DNA of 64,000 nucleotides from Talpa occidentalis (GCF_014898055.3 NW_023601543.1:61207782-61271781), one strand, 5' to 3'. Counted from the first letter of the stretch, positions 31,696-42,660 are shown. Notes: a model not told the origin generated them from the letters alone. A program made the numbers and translations.

Positions 31696-34099
31696 GCGTA
31701 TTTAAAGCATGTGTTGATCTCCATATTCTTGTTTGAAATAGAATAATTTATGTCACATTCATAGGCAGAAATAGTGAACAATCTAGGAGTTTAGAATTTT
31801 TTAAAATAATACTTTAAAAGCTTAAGAATCAATATCTGGCATTGTAGAAGACTCACAAAAATCACATTTCTTGTAACCATTCTTACAGACATTTTGAAAG
31901 ATCTGTTTTCCATCTTAACATTTCTTGAGTCCAAAATTAAAGATTTAACTGTTTGGAGACCCTTTTATTGAATAAATAAAGAGCTTATCTCCATCATTTT
32001 CTTCAATCAATCTTCCTTCTTGAAGCTGTGATAATTTTTTAAAAGCAAGAAGCAAAGCGAAGTGATTATTTTAAACATGTCTAACTGGTGATTCCTGCCT
32101 TAGTTGTCTTTTCAGAAATGGTAGCACCATGCTCTAAGCCTGAAATAAGTTCTGGAGAATAAAGGAAACTGACTTTCCTGGGTTATGAGGTCTTGAGCAA
32201 AATGTGTGGATGCATGGCCACTTTCCTAAGCTGCGAGACAGCTGAAGAAAATAACCACTATTATAGATCTATGTTTACTGACGTAAGTGAGGTTCAGAAA
32301 AGCAAATCGAATGAAAAGATAATGGCCAACATTTGCAAATATTCTGTAGTAAGTGTGATGAAATTAAGAAATCTGACTGTTCCTTGTTCTGTAAATCTCT
32401 AATATGCAGACCCTGACACTTGCTTCTAAATAAAGAACTTATCTCCAAAGGTCAGAAATACTTCAGTTCACATATAGCCACAAGGTTTTAAATTATGACT
32501 GATTTGTTTTCATTTTCTCACTTGCTATTCATTTCAAAATGTCTTTCACATAGAACACTTTCCAGTATGCTCCATTTAACACACAAGTTAGGTGTTGGTG
32601 TTTGCAGACAGACTATCTCCTTTGAAGTAAATGCCAAGTTTGATCAAGATCTATCGCAATTGCTTTCTCATAGTTGTTTATATTTCCTTCTGGGAAGGTA
32701 AGATTGCATTCAGAAATCATGCAAATCTTATTTAAGTGTCCTGAAACTGCTGCAGTGTTGGGATAAGAAAAGCACACAAAAATGCTTTATTCCATCAGAA
32801 TCTTAAATGTCTTAAAGATTAGAAATTTGGATATTGTCACTATATTCAGTTCTGATAACATCACTGTATTATTAGAGATATTATTTCTTATTTTCTTTGT
32901 ATGTCATGTCACATCTATAAATGCAATATATTTGCTCCTTCAATTATGTAGTCATCCTTATCATCAGTCATTGAAAGCATTTATTATCGATTTGTGAATG
33001 GAGCCAAGCCTGGCAGACTAAAACAGATCATAACTTCCTCTGGAATATAGTTAATTTCCTTCAATATAATAGATTGATTGTATTTATGACATACTGATAA
33101 TTGAACAGTAGACATTTATTTAAATGAATAAAGTAACATTCAGCTGTTTATATTATGTAGAAGTAAAGTGTTGTGTAATTTATGAGAATTAGTGCGTGAA
33201 AGTCAAGGTACATTTTTGGTTTGGGCATAGTAGTGGGGAACTTGTTTCCTTAGACAATTAAGCCATGAAGACTTTATTGAGTATTTGGAGTTTTAAAGGC
33301 AGTGATGATACTTGGCAGTGATATGATGAGAGAAAATGGCACTTTGAGAATGACAGTGACCCCTCCGCCTTCTTAGCTCATATAATATTCCTTAGATTTA
33401 ATGGGTGGCAGGTATACCTCAGACAAGGCTTACTATTCCAAAGATATTCCAGTTTCAAAGTTGAAGTGGGTAGGAGACTGAAAGTAAAGAGACTCTGAAT
33501 TCTGATGTTGTTTTCAACAAAGTATTATACTCTTGGTAATACTTCTAAATCCTTGGAAATTCCTGCTGTGCAGATTTACTTCAAAATGAATGTATATCAC
33601 ATCAAACCACCTAAAACAAGCAAATGGTTGGAAAATAAGGAGAGAACAACACACTAGTGTTTTCATGAACTTAATCTAGTTTGTAGACAAAAAAAATCTC
33701 ATTTTTTTAATGATTCAAACTCTTTAGGAAAAAGCTATTTTTTAAATATTTACAGCTACTTGAAAATATGACTTCAAGTTACTACTTTTCATAATATTTT
33801 TCTAATAGTAAAGGTTCTCCAGTTACAAATGTTCTGTGAAATTCAAGGGGCAGAATAACTTCTATTTAAAGAAGGCAAACTGCTTATGTGAAAGGATATC
33901 TAAGAAGTATTCAGTGGAAGTGACCATGTTCAGATAAGAAGAAAAAGTCATGAAAATGGGGCTTGCAATACGTACAAGGAGCATATATGCTTTTGTTTCT
34001 GTCATGTGCTAAGAAAGAAAAGATTGATTGCAATATCTTTGAATACAGAACCAATTCTTAATTTGAAGGGGAATCCCATTTGAACGTGGTATATTATTC
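31696..34099. other. 2.4-kb unique-looking stretch, no repeat recognised
   Basis: This is the longest interval in the window without a transposable element I can recognise. Open frames are at most 72 codons and carry no domain. It holds no evident splice-flanked exon. It could include conserved regulatory sequence or old decayed repeats; the sequence alone does not tell. Confidence 0.4.
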
Positions 34100-34872
34100 T
34101 TTGTATATTAATATTCAGTTTTCTAATTTGGGGGGGGGATTTTTTGGTCTATGTTCATAAAGAACATTGGTCAATAGTTTTCTGATTTGTACCACCCTCA
34201 CCTGGTTTTTGTTTTAGGATAATGCAGGTACCCTCTTTTCTCCTATTTTCTGGAACATATTTTGTAGAACTGGTATTATTTTTTTTTTAAGTATTTGGTA
34301 GAATTTACTATAGAAATCATATGAACCTGGATTTTTATTTTAGAAGATTTACCTTGGGATTAAATCTCTTTAATAGTTATAGGACAGTGCAGGTTATATA
34401 ATTAACCTTGAGTAAATTTAAATAGTCTTTGGTTTTCAAACAATGGATTCATTGAATATAAATATTCAAATTTATATTAATGGAATTGATTATAGTATCC
34501 CTAAATTATCCTTTTAATATCTGTGTCATCTTTAGTTATTACTCCTTTTACATTCTTGATATTGCCACTTTGTACTTTCTTTTTTTCATCCAAGTTTGCT
34601 AGAAATTCATCAATTTTATTGATCTTTTAAAAAAACAACTCTGTTCCTTTGTTTTCTGTTTCATGCTCTTTGACTTCTGCTCTTATTTTAATTATTAATT
34701 TCCTTCTTGTTTTTGGTTTATTTTGTTTTTCATTTCTAAAGATAGAAACTTAAATTACTAGTTTGTAGCTTTTCTTCATTTCTAATGTAAGCACTTACTC
34801 CTTTAAAATTCTCTCTACACTCCAGTCTAGCTGTATCCCACAAATTTTGATAGTTTGTATTTCCATTCATTT
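34100..34872 (-). mobile_element. Old LINE-1 ORF2, antisense (left half, split by nested L1)
   Basis: The plus strand carries antisense L1 ORF2 landmarks: ACATTGGTCAATAGTTTTCTGATTTG near 34166, GAACATATTTTGTAGAACTGGTATTA near 34253, GTATTTGGTAGAATTTACTATAGAAATCATATGAACCTGG near 34292, and TTGCTAGAAATTCATCAATTTTATTGATC near 34597. The match resumes at 35701 after a younger L1. Heavily diverged; no frame survives. Confidence 0.75.
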
Positions 34873-34887
34873 AAAAATATATGCTCT

Positions 34888-35451
34888 AACAGGCATATGA
34901 AAAAATGTTCAACGTCACTTGTAATCAGGGAAATGCAAATCAAAACTACAATGAGATACCATCTCACACCAGTGAGAATGGCACATATTAAAAAAACTAG
35001 CAACAACAAATGTTGGCGAGGTTGTGGAGATAAAGGAACTCTCCTGCACTGTTGGTGGGAGTGCAAACTGGTCCAACCACTGTGGAGAGCTGTGTGGAGA
35101 TTTCTTGACCAACTAAACATAGAGCTTCCATATGATCCAGCAATTCCACTCCTAGGTATTTACCCAAAGGACACAGAAACATCAATTCCAAAGAGCACCT
35201 GCACCCCTATGTTTATAGCAGCACTATTTACAATAGCTAAGCTTTGGAAACAACCCAAATGCCCAAAAATAGATGACTGGATCAAGAAGATGTGGTACAT
35301 ATACACCATGGCATATTACTCAGCATTCAAAAAAGATAAACACATGCAATTTGCAGCAACATGGATGGAGCTGGAAGGGATCATGCTCAGTGAAATAGGC
35401 CAGAAAGAAACAGAAAAATACCGGATGGTCTCACTCATAGCAGGAATCTAG
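34888..35451 (+). pseudogene. LINE-1 ORF2p C-terminal fragment
   Basis: An uninterrupted frame ends at a stop at 35449-35451. It covers the carboxy-terminal region of the L1 ORF2 protein: a Cys-containing stretch (CWRGCGDKG) in the region of the zinc-knuckle-like Cys motif, and the ending MVSLIAGI. The endonuclease and reverse transcriptase domains are absent, so it cannot mobilise itself. The first codons of the open frame (34855-34887) are flanking DNA. Two sister copies (38377-38817 plus, 44125-44853 minus) have near-identical proteins. Confidence 0.95.
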
Positions 35452-35519
35452 GAAACTTAAATAAGGGAGCAGGAAAAAGAATAACTATAAGAAAGAAAAT
35501 ATCAAAATCAACAAACAAC

Positions 35520-35570
35520 TATGAACCAGAGACACTCTATGGGGGGTGGGGAGCAGGGAAAGGAGGGCTT
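35520..35570 (+). repeat. G-rich polypurine tract of L1 3' UTR
   Basis: Tract ATGGGGGGTGGGGAGCAGGG then AAAGGAGGGC at 35540-35570. L1 3' UTRs in mammals commonly carry such a G-rich polypurine tract able to form G-quadruplex structures. The same tract occurs at 38906-38932 (plus) and 44008-44038 (C-rich, minus element). Confidence 0.85.
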
Positions 35571-35700
35571 GGTGTCAAAATAAGGGGGTTGTAATTGTAT
35601 GGGGAATATAAAAATAAAGTTTAAATAATAAAAAATCATGTTTAAATAATATTTTTTTTCATTTTTGAATATAAAAAATAAAAATAAAAATATATGCTCT

Positions 35701-35905
35701 ATTTTTCTTGAGACTTCCTCTTGGGGAATTATTTAAAAGTGATTTTTTGTTTAATTTTCATGTATTTTAATTTTTCCTGTTATCTTCTTCTTGCTATCTA
35801 GTTTCATTTCATTATTGTCTGAGAAAATAGCAATTCTTTAAAGCTTGTTTTGTTTTAGGACCAAGGATCTGATCTGTCTTGGAGAATATTCCATCTGTAC
35901 TACTT
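35701..35905 (-). mobile_element. Old LINE-1 ORF2, antisense (right half)
   Basis: CTTGCTATCTAGTTTCATTTCATTATTGTCTGAGAAAATAGCAATTC and TTGTTTTAGGACCAAGGATCTGATCTGTCTTGGAGAATATTCCATCTG are the antisense of the L1 ORF2 endonuclease region. Homologous positions exist in the younger antisense L1 near 47255-47365 (GCCTTCATGGTCAGAAAAGATGG, CCTGGAGAATGATCCGTGTGC). It is continuous with the half ending at 34872. Confidence 0.78.
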
Positions 35906-36799
35906 CCACATGAATCCTTAAAAGAAAGAGAAATAGCTAAGAATATGTGAGAAAATAAATCATTCTCTAAACATATACTAATAACATTTATTTTAAAACA
36001 TTTTCCAGTAGTGATGATGTTATACTTGTTTTGCTGCTTTAAATCAATTATGCTTAGAAACTGAGGAAAATTTCTAGTTAAATCATAGAGCCAAGAGAAT
36101 GAATTCTAGCGTCTTTTCACAGAACATTGCTGTAGCCTCTTCTTCCAACCAGGACCTCTGATAATAACATATCATAGCATATCATATTGGAAAGTGAATA
36201 TGATTGTGAACATCACTGTTTTATCCTTCTTAAATATGCCTTTCTGAAAGGATTGTAATTTCCTATAAAATATTTTTGTACAATTACAATAGAAATTAAA
36301 ATGTTTTTATGGACTCTGTGTCATAAAACTATTATTTGCAAGAGAAATCATAGTTATGTTATTATTGGTAATTATATCAATAAATTATAAAGCAAATTTT
36401 AGTAAAGTGTTTGTAAGCAATTAGTAAACAATTGTTAGTAAAACATTTTTAGTTAATTACAGTAAAACATTGCTTAATTGCCCTTTTCGAAGACCAGATA
36501 AGCAGTCTTCCTGTTTATATTAGGAACTGTTCATATTAGGAACTGTAGTTTGCCATTTTGGCATTAAAGAATGGTCACTCATAACAAAATGATCTTGGTT
36601 GCTATGATCTGAAAACATGCATGGTGCTTTAGTTATGTTACAATTGATTCCTGTCCAGAAGGCTCTCTGCTATGTTTACCTCCTTATATGCAGGCTTTAT
36701 TATTTTGAACATCAGGAAATCATTCCTCTATGATGGAAGGCAAAGTCAGCCACAACCTATCCTGAAGAAAACTGATTTCAAGAGGAGGAAGAGAAGTAC
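35906..36799. other. Anonymous AT-rich DNA
   Basis: No named element. Short internal duplications occur: ATATTAGGAACTGT near 36518 and again near 36534, and CATATCATA-type repeats near 36168. Confidence 0.4.
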
Positions 36800-36817
36800 A
36801 AAGACAAGGGTGCTGGA

Positions 36818-38817
36818 CCCATTCATGATAAAAGCCCTTGAAATTCTTGGGATACAAGGAACATACCTTAACATCATAAAGGCCATCTATGACAAGCCAA
36901 CAGCCAGTATCATTCTCAATGGTGAAAAGCTGAAAGCAATTCCATTAAGATCTGGAACAAGACAAGGATGTCCACTCTCACCACTGCTTTTCAATATAAT
37001 ACTGGAAGTCCTAGCCAGGACAATAAGACAAGAGAAAGACATCCAAGGAATCCAAATAGGAAAAGAAGAAGTCAAACTATCACTATTTGCAGACGATATG
37101 ATATTATACATAGAGAACCCCAAAAACTCCACAGAAAAGCTAATTCAACTCATCAATCAGTTCAGTAAAGTGGCAGGATACAAAATCAACACACAAAAGT
37201 CAGTAGCCTTCCTATACACAAACAATAAATCTGAAGAAGAAGAAATCAAAAAAACCATCCCTTTCGTTATTGAAACAAAAAAAATCAAATATTTGGGAAT
37301 AAATCTAACAAAAGAGGTAAAGGACCTATACAAAGAAAACTATAAAACACTGTTAAAAGAAATAGAAGAAGACACAAAGAAATGGAGAGATATCCCCTGC
37401 TCATGGATTGGAAGAATAAACATTATTAAAATGGCCATCCTTCCAAAAGCAATATACAGATTCAATGCTATTCCAATCAAAATTTCAATGTCATTCTTCA
37501 AAGAAATAGAACAATTATTGATGAAATTCATATGGAATCACAAAAAACCCCGAATAGCCAAAGCTCTCCTGAAAAAAAAAAGAAGGGAATGGAGGCATCA
37601 CACTCCCAGACTTCAAACTATACTACAAAGCCATAATCATCAAAACTGCATGGTATTGGAACAAGAACAGACATACAGACCAATGGAATCGAATAGAAAA
37701 TCCAGAAATAAACCCACAGATTTATGGTCAACTAATCTTTGACAAAGGAGCAAAGACTATGCATTGGAGCAAAGAAAGTTTGTTCAATAAATGGTGCTGG
37801 GAAAAACTGGGTCGCTACATGCAAAAGAATGAAGCTTGACCACTACCTCACACCATACACAAAAATCAACTCAAAATGGATTAAAGAATTAGACATAAGA
37901 CCTGAAACCATAAAATATATAGAAGGAAATATAGGCGAAACACTACGGGATTTGCACATCAAAGACATCTTTACAGACACATCACCCAAAGCAGTGATAG
38001 TGAAGGCGAAGATAAACAGCTGGGACTACATCAAATTAAAGAGCTTCTGCACAGCAAAAGAGACAATAACAAAAACAAAGAGAAACCCCACCAACTGGGA
38101 GAACATTTTTGCACCCAACACTAATGATAAAGGACTGATCACAAAAATCTGCAAAGAGCTGATGAGACTCAACAACAACAAAGAAAATAATCCAGTCAAA
38201 AAATGGGCAGAAGAGCTAAAAAGAAACTTCTCTGAAGAGGAAATGCAAATGGCCAACAGGCATATGAAAAAATGTTCAACATCACTTGTCATCAGGGAAA
38301 TGCAAATCAAAACTACCATGAGATACCATCTTACACCAGTGAGAATGGCACATATTAAAAAAACTAGCAACAACAAATGTTGGCGAGGGTGTGGAGAAAA
38401 AGGAACTCTTCTGCACTGTTGGTGGAGTGCAAACTGGTCCAACCACTGTGGAAAGCTGTGTGGAGATTTCTGGACCTACTAAACATAGAGCTTCCATATG
38501 ATCCAGCAATTCCACTCCTAGGTATTTACCCAAAGGACACAGAAACATCAATTCCAAAGAACACCTGCACCCCTATGTTTATAGCAGCACTATTTACAAT
38601 AGCTAAGCTTTGGAAACAACCCAAATGCCCAAAAATAGATGACTGGATCAAGAAGATGTGGTACATATATACCATGGAATATTACTCAGCATTCAAAAAA
38701 GATAAACACATGCAATTTGCAGCAACATGGATGGCACTGGAAGGGATCATGCTCAGCGAAATAAGCCAAAAAGAAAAAGAAAAATACCGGATGGTCTCAC
38801 TCATAGCAGGAATCTAG
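36818..38817 (+). pseudogene. LINE-1 ORF2p pseudogene: reverse transcriptase to C terminus, two frameshifts
   Basis: The first frame (open 36672-37742, with its first 49 codons from flanking DNA) contains the reverse transcriptase palm: [13 protein letters not shown] upstream and the catalytic FADD at 37086-37097. The frame shifts near the A-run at about 37570-37579. A second frame continues 37739-38482 with the region after the RT. A one-base loss near 38424 (GGTGGAGTGC against GGTGGGAGTGC in the sister) moves to the third frame, which ends MVSLIAGI at 38817. The endonuclease domain is missing. It is not capable of retrotransposition. Confidence 0.95.
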
Positions 38818-39010
38818 AAAACTTAAATAAGGGACCAGGAAAATGAATAACTATAAGAAGTGAAAATCAAAATCAACAAAAACTATGAACCAGAGACACT
38901 TTTAGGGGGGCACGGGCGGGAGGGAGGGATTGGGGTCAGAATGGGGCGCTGCAATTGTATGGGGAATATAACAATAAAATTTATTATCTATTAAAAAATA
39001 AAAAAATAAA

Positions 39011-39515
39011 GTTTCCCATATCAAGAAAAAAAATTCATTCATGTATAAATATAGTAAACTAAATTTACTTGAGTAAGTTTTTCATTCTGAGATGAGAAAC
39101 AAGTAATCCTAGCAAAGACTATTCAAAGTCTTGGATATTCCTTCCTGTTCTAAAGTTAAAACAGATAAATGAGTACAAACAAGGATACTTGAAAATATCT
39201 GGACGATTGAAATGTTCAGTTTCAATTAAGATCTGTGCTATTGTGTGTTGAGAACATGAGAAGCAACTTGTTCTCTCAGGAGGGAACTCACAATTTACTG
39301 AGATTATCAGACTGATGTATAAAATCTAAACTCTAAATATGCCCAGTTATGATGGATACATATTGTTGCTAAACATGAGTCCTGTACTAGGATTTTCTCC
39401 CAGTAGGTGGGCCATATTTCTAGCTATCTTTGGGTCATAAACCAAATTTTAATAAATTTAAAATAAATCAAGTTAAAGTTTAAAATAAATAAATAAATAA
39501 ATAAAATTGTAAAGG
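39011..39515 (+). other. Probable 3'-transduced flank of a source L1
   Basis: This 505-bp segment lies between the L1 3' end and the terminal poly-A of the same insertion. It has no similarity I can see to the other L1s here or to a named repeat. It has AATAAA-type signals near its end (TTAATAAATTTAAAATAAATC at about 39450, then (TAAA)n at 39483-39504). If it is unique DNA, it identifies the source locus. Confidence 0.72.
39483..39504. repeat. (AAAT)n tract
   Basis: Five or so AAAT units at the end of the transduced segment. Confidence 0.85.
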
Positions 39516-39579
39516 AAAAAAAAAAAAGACAAGGGTGCTGGAGAGGCTCTAAAAGACACTCTGATTTCAGGTACATATT

Positions 39580-40036
39580 CACCATGGGTTGAGTTGTGCC
39601 CCTCCCAAATTCCTATGTTGAGGTTCTAGGCCCAGTACCTCAGAATATTTATTCAGAGAGAGTCTTGACAGAAGCAGTTAGTTAAGATGATTTCACCATG
39701 ATGGGCCTCAATCCAATATGGTTGGTGTCCTTATAAAAAAGAATATTTAGACACTGACACATGGAAGGAAGATGATGTGTGATCAGACAAGGAGATGACC
39801 ACCCACAAGCCAAGGACAAAAGCCTGCAACTGATCCTTCCCTCACAGCCCTCAGGAAAAAAAAAACAGACAAACGAGAAAACAACAACAACAACAACAAC
39901 AACAACAAAAAACACAACCCTACCAAGACTTTGATTTTGGACTTTTAGCTTCTAGAACTGTTGAGAAAATAAATTTCGGTTGTTTCATCCTCCCAGATTG
40001 TGGTAGTTTTCTACAGTAGCCCTAACTAATACAGTG
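39580..40036 (+). mobile_element. MLT1-like LTR (ERVL-MaLR), sense, with internal (AAC)n
   Basis: Landmarks: CACCATGGGTTGAGTTGTGCCCCTCCCAAATTCCTATGTTGAGGTTC, CCAATATGGTTGGTGTCCTTATAAAAAAG, CACATGGAAGGAAGATGATGTG, CAAGCCAAGGACAAAAGC, GACTTTGATTTTGGACTTTTAGCTTCTAGAACTG, GAGAAAATAAATTTCGGTTGTTTCA, and GTAGCCCTAACTAATACAG at the 3' end. An A-rich tract and (CAA)n occupy 39857-39917, interrupting the LTR between 'CCCTCAGG' and 'CCTACCAAGAC'. Confidence 0.92.
39885..39912. repeat. (AAC)n microsatellite
   Basis: About nine AAC units inside the LTR, in an A-rich context. Confidence 0.95.
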
Positions 40037-41156
40037 CCAAAAAGCACAAAAAAAAAAACCAAAAAAAAAAACAAAACAAAAAAAAACCACAGCAGTAGGT
40101 TTTCAGCCAAATACCATTATGAAAATGTAGTTCAGCATATTTTGTTCTCCTGTGGTAAAAAAAATACAGAGAAGCTGCTGGATAGATTTTTATATAGTTT
40201 TTCAGAGTTAGACAAGATTGTGAACAGGATAACTACTGAACTCACCTCGATAGGATGCCCTACAATCCTTCCCCAATGACAACTGAGAGTCTTTTTGAAA
40301 ATAAGCTCCCAAAGCTTTTTTTTTCTTATTTTAGCCTCTTTTGGCTATTCAATAAATTAGTAGTTGAAGGTTGAAGGATTTCCCAAGTTAAAGAGTCTCA
40401 ACCTAAAGAAAGCCCATACAACTTTTATAAAATTTGACATGTGTCCCTCAGCAAACTTTATATTACACAAGAATATATATGTACACATATATATATATAT
40501 ATATATGCCTTAATGCACAAAGAAGGAAGAAGCCAGTGTAATGAGTGTGCATATATCACTTAACCTTCTGTGTGAAGATTGAGCTAACTTGCACCTGGAT
40601 TGAGAGTGCTATGCGTGACCCCTTGGCCAAGATAAGGATGTACTACTTATGACTTACAATGTTCAAATGAGAGAGTGAGGTAGAGGCTTTGACAAAATAG
40701 AGTTCAAAATTTCCATCCAGGCATTTTGTGCTGGATTGTCTACATTGGTTAGAAATGTATAGATTGGTTTAAACCTGTCTGATTTCTGTTGTGACCAGTG
40801 GAGTATTAAAGACCCCTTAGTAGATTGTATCTTGGCTTCTTTAATTCAAGACCCCTTGAACATACCTATGTCATCCATGATCTGAAGCAAAATACATCCT
40901 CTACAACTGAGAAAGGGCTCTGAAAGATGTTCCTGGACATATCAAATCCCTAGTTACTATATTTCTTTTTTCTGCTATATTTACCTTTTTTTTTTTACAG
41001 CCTTGCATGTGAAATATAGTAAGTCTTTTCAGTGTTCTCACTCTGTGTGATGTTATAACCCTGAACTCTAGATTCAAAGCTGATACCTTGGATCTCTCCT
41101 AAAATTTACCTTAAAAAATAAAGAAGTCCTTGTCCTAGAGTCTGCAAATTGGAAAT
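40037..41156. other. Anonymous DNA with A-rich and (TA)n tracts
   Basis: A-rich sequence at 40047-40087 and a perfect (TA)n of about 11 units at 40486-40507. No gene or named repeat recognised. The low-complexity 81-codon Lys-rich frame at 40034-40279 is an A-tract artefact. Confidence 0.4.
40486..40507. repeat. (TA)n microsatellite
   Basis: ACACATATATATATATATATATATGCC: alternating AT tract, likely polymorphic. Confidence 0.9.
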
Positions 41157-41170
41157 AAAATGCCAAGCAG

Positions 41171-41452
41171 GGGTCTCCCTGGTGGCACAGGGGTTAAAGT
41201 CTCAGTGCTATCAAGGTATCACCAGCCACTGTAGCTTGAGTTCGATCCCCAGCCAGGGAGCTAACTCACATGGCGCAGTAGACCTCTCCTACCTCGCCTG
41301 CTCCTCACCTCAGCAGTAGATTTCAGTAGATCTGCCTGTTCTGCTCCCCAATCTGTCTCTGGTGAATTCTCTCACCCCCTCCACCTATGGCCTGTACTCG
41401 AGTACTTGTATGCATAAATAAATAAAAATAAATCTTAAAAAAATAAAAAAAT
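41171..41452 (+). mobile_element. tRNA-derived SINE, GTTAAG-type subfamily
   Basis: Head GGGTCTCCCTGGTGGCACAGGGGTTAAAGTCTCAGTGCTATCAAGG, B box AGTTCGATCCC, CCAGGGAGCTAACTCACATGGCGCAGTAGACC, CAGCAGTAGATTTCAGTAGATCTGCCTG, tail CTTGTATGCATAAATAAATAAAAATAAATC. Target duplication, nearly exact, AAAATGCCAAGCAG / AAGATGCTAAGCAG at 41157-41170 and 41453-41466. Best-preserved sample of this subfamily in the window. Confidence 0.96.
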
Positions 41453-41466
41453 AAGATGCTAAGCAG

Positions 41467-42089
41467 TAAGTACCCCAATATTTGCTGATCTTTAAGGCAG
41501 ACTCGGTGTCCAGTTAAGAAGTTGCAAATATTTCTATGAAATTATGGCTCTTAGTTCTTGGTTTAAATGGAGGGAAATTAGGAAATAGCATAGGTACAGA
41601 GTAGATAGTATTGATCAGTCTTCCAGCCTCTCTCAGGACTCTAACTCTCATTAATGGGAGATGAGGGCATTGAGTCTGAGTGTCTAATTAAAATGAGGTT
41701 TCACCGTTATTTCTGTTGATTAATATGACTTTCATTCTTTCAGACACTGTCTCTTGGACCAAAACTATTATAGGATATAAGGGAGTAAAAGCTGCACCAT
41801 AATGAAAATTGTGCAATTAAATCAAGGTCATCTATGAAAGACACACATTCTAAATAGCCATTAAATCCACCGCCTTCCATAAACTATCTATTTTGAGTGT
41901 TTAAATTAGTTAGACATTTTTATATTCTGGGCACTATAAAGGTTCTAAATGGTATATCTCTTATAATGCAAAAGTGAATAGAAAAGGTGGCTATGAAGTA
42001 CAAGAGAAGAGCAGAAGCACTGACACATACACAGAGAAATATAACTTTAGTCAGAGTAAAGCATGGAATAAGCACTTGGAGACTTTCTA
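41467..42089. other. Anonymous DNA
   Basis: No element or gene recognised. Confidence 0.35.
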
Positions 42090-42345
42090 ACATTAGAGAA
42101 ATGGTTTAATAAATGATGGTACCTCAACATGATGGAATATTATGCAGGCATTACCATAACATTATGTGGAAATATAAACAAGATGTTTGATATAATGTTC
42201 AATAAAACTAACAATACAAAGTGCATGTACAAATATGAGAGCATAGAGTTATGCAATTTAAAAATATTAAAATAGTGTATTATGGTAATTTGGAGTAGAC
42301 CATTTGTTTTAAATGAAAGTATACTACTATATAGAGACACACACA
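42090..42345 (+). mobile_element. Old LINE-1 3' fragment, sense
   Basis: TAGAGAAATGGTTTAATAAATGATGGTACCTCAACATGATGGAATATTATGCAGGCATTACC is the 'TAAATTATGGTACATCC...ATGGAATACTATGCAGCCATTA' segment of older L1s. It is followed by AAGATGTTTGATATAATGTTCAATAAAACTAAC and AAAGTGCATG. Diverged. Confidence 0.65.
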
Positions 42346-42429
42346 TATAAACATCTCTTATATATGTATATAGACATAAGACAATCAGTGATGGGAACAT
42401 TAGCCTGGAATTTTGGGAGACTTTTATTT

Positions 42430-42660
42430 AGAGCAAGGTTTTCCCAATAGAACTTGCTGCAGTGATGGCAGTGTTCTATAAATATGTTCTGTCCAGTATG
42501 GTAGATACTAGCCATGTTTATCTTGAGCACTTGAAAAGCGACTAGTGTGGTTGAGGATCCAAATTTTTCATTTTAACTAGGTTAAATTTTAAATTCAGAT
42601 AGCCACATATGACTAGTAATTATCACATCATTCTCTAACAATATATGTTCAAACAGAGAA
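42430..42660 (+). mobile_element. MER5-like hAT-Charlie nonautonomous DNA transposon
   Basis: GTTTTCCCAATAGAACTTGCTGCAGTGATGGCAGTGTTCTATAAATATGTTCTGTCCAGTATGGTAGATACTAGCCATG, then TTGAGCACTTGAAAAGCGACTAGTGTGGTTGAGGATCC and TTTAAATTCAGATAGCCACATATGACTAGT. This is the layout of the MER5-type hAT element common to placental mammals (CACTGTCCAATA start). Terminal repeats are decayed. The exact subfamily is not assigned. Confidence 0.82.

Larger units (their letters stand above)
34888..35685 (+). mobile_element. Young 5'-truncated LINE-1, sense, nested
   Basis: It spans the ORF2 C-terminal end, the 3' UTR with a G-rich tract, and a 3' tail. The 15-bp duplication AAAAATATATGCTCT lies at 34873-34887 and 35686-35700 and brackets the whole element. 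It inserted into an older antisense L1 that resumes at 35701. After the L1 end seen in the sister copy (43940), it carries about 50 bp of extra AT-rich sequence before the duplication. Confidence 0.95.
36818..39524 (+). mobile_element. Young 5'-truncated LINE-1 with candidate 3' transduction
   Basis: One insertion bracketed by the exact 18-bp duplication AAAGACAAGGGTGCTGGA at 36800-36817 and 39525-39542. The L1 portion (36818 to about 39010) begins in the reverse transcriptase domain and ends after GGGGAATATAACAATAAAATT, the 3' end seen in the sister at 43940. Another 500 bp of non-L1 sequence (39011-39515) follows, ending in AATAAA-type repeats and a short poly-A next to the duplication. That layout is expected for transcription past the L1 polyadenylation signal and copying of the downstream flank. 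Confidence 0.9.

Noticed and set aside
34855..35451. A 198-codon open frame that might be a host gene
   Set aside because: Its protein is the C-terminal end of LINE-1 ORF2, with two sister copies in the window and exact target duplications around it.
40034..40279. Lys-rich basic small protein
   Set aside because: The Lys codons come from an A-rich tract; the frame has no conserved feature.
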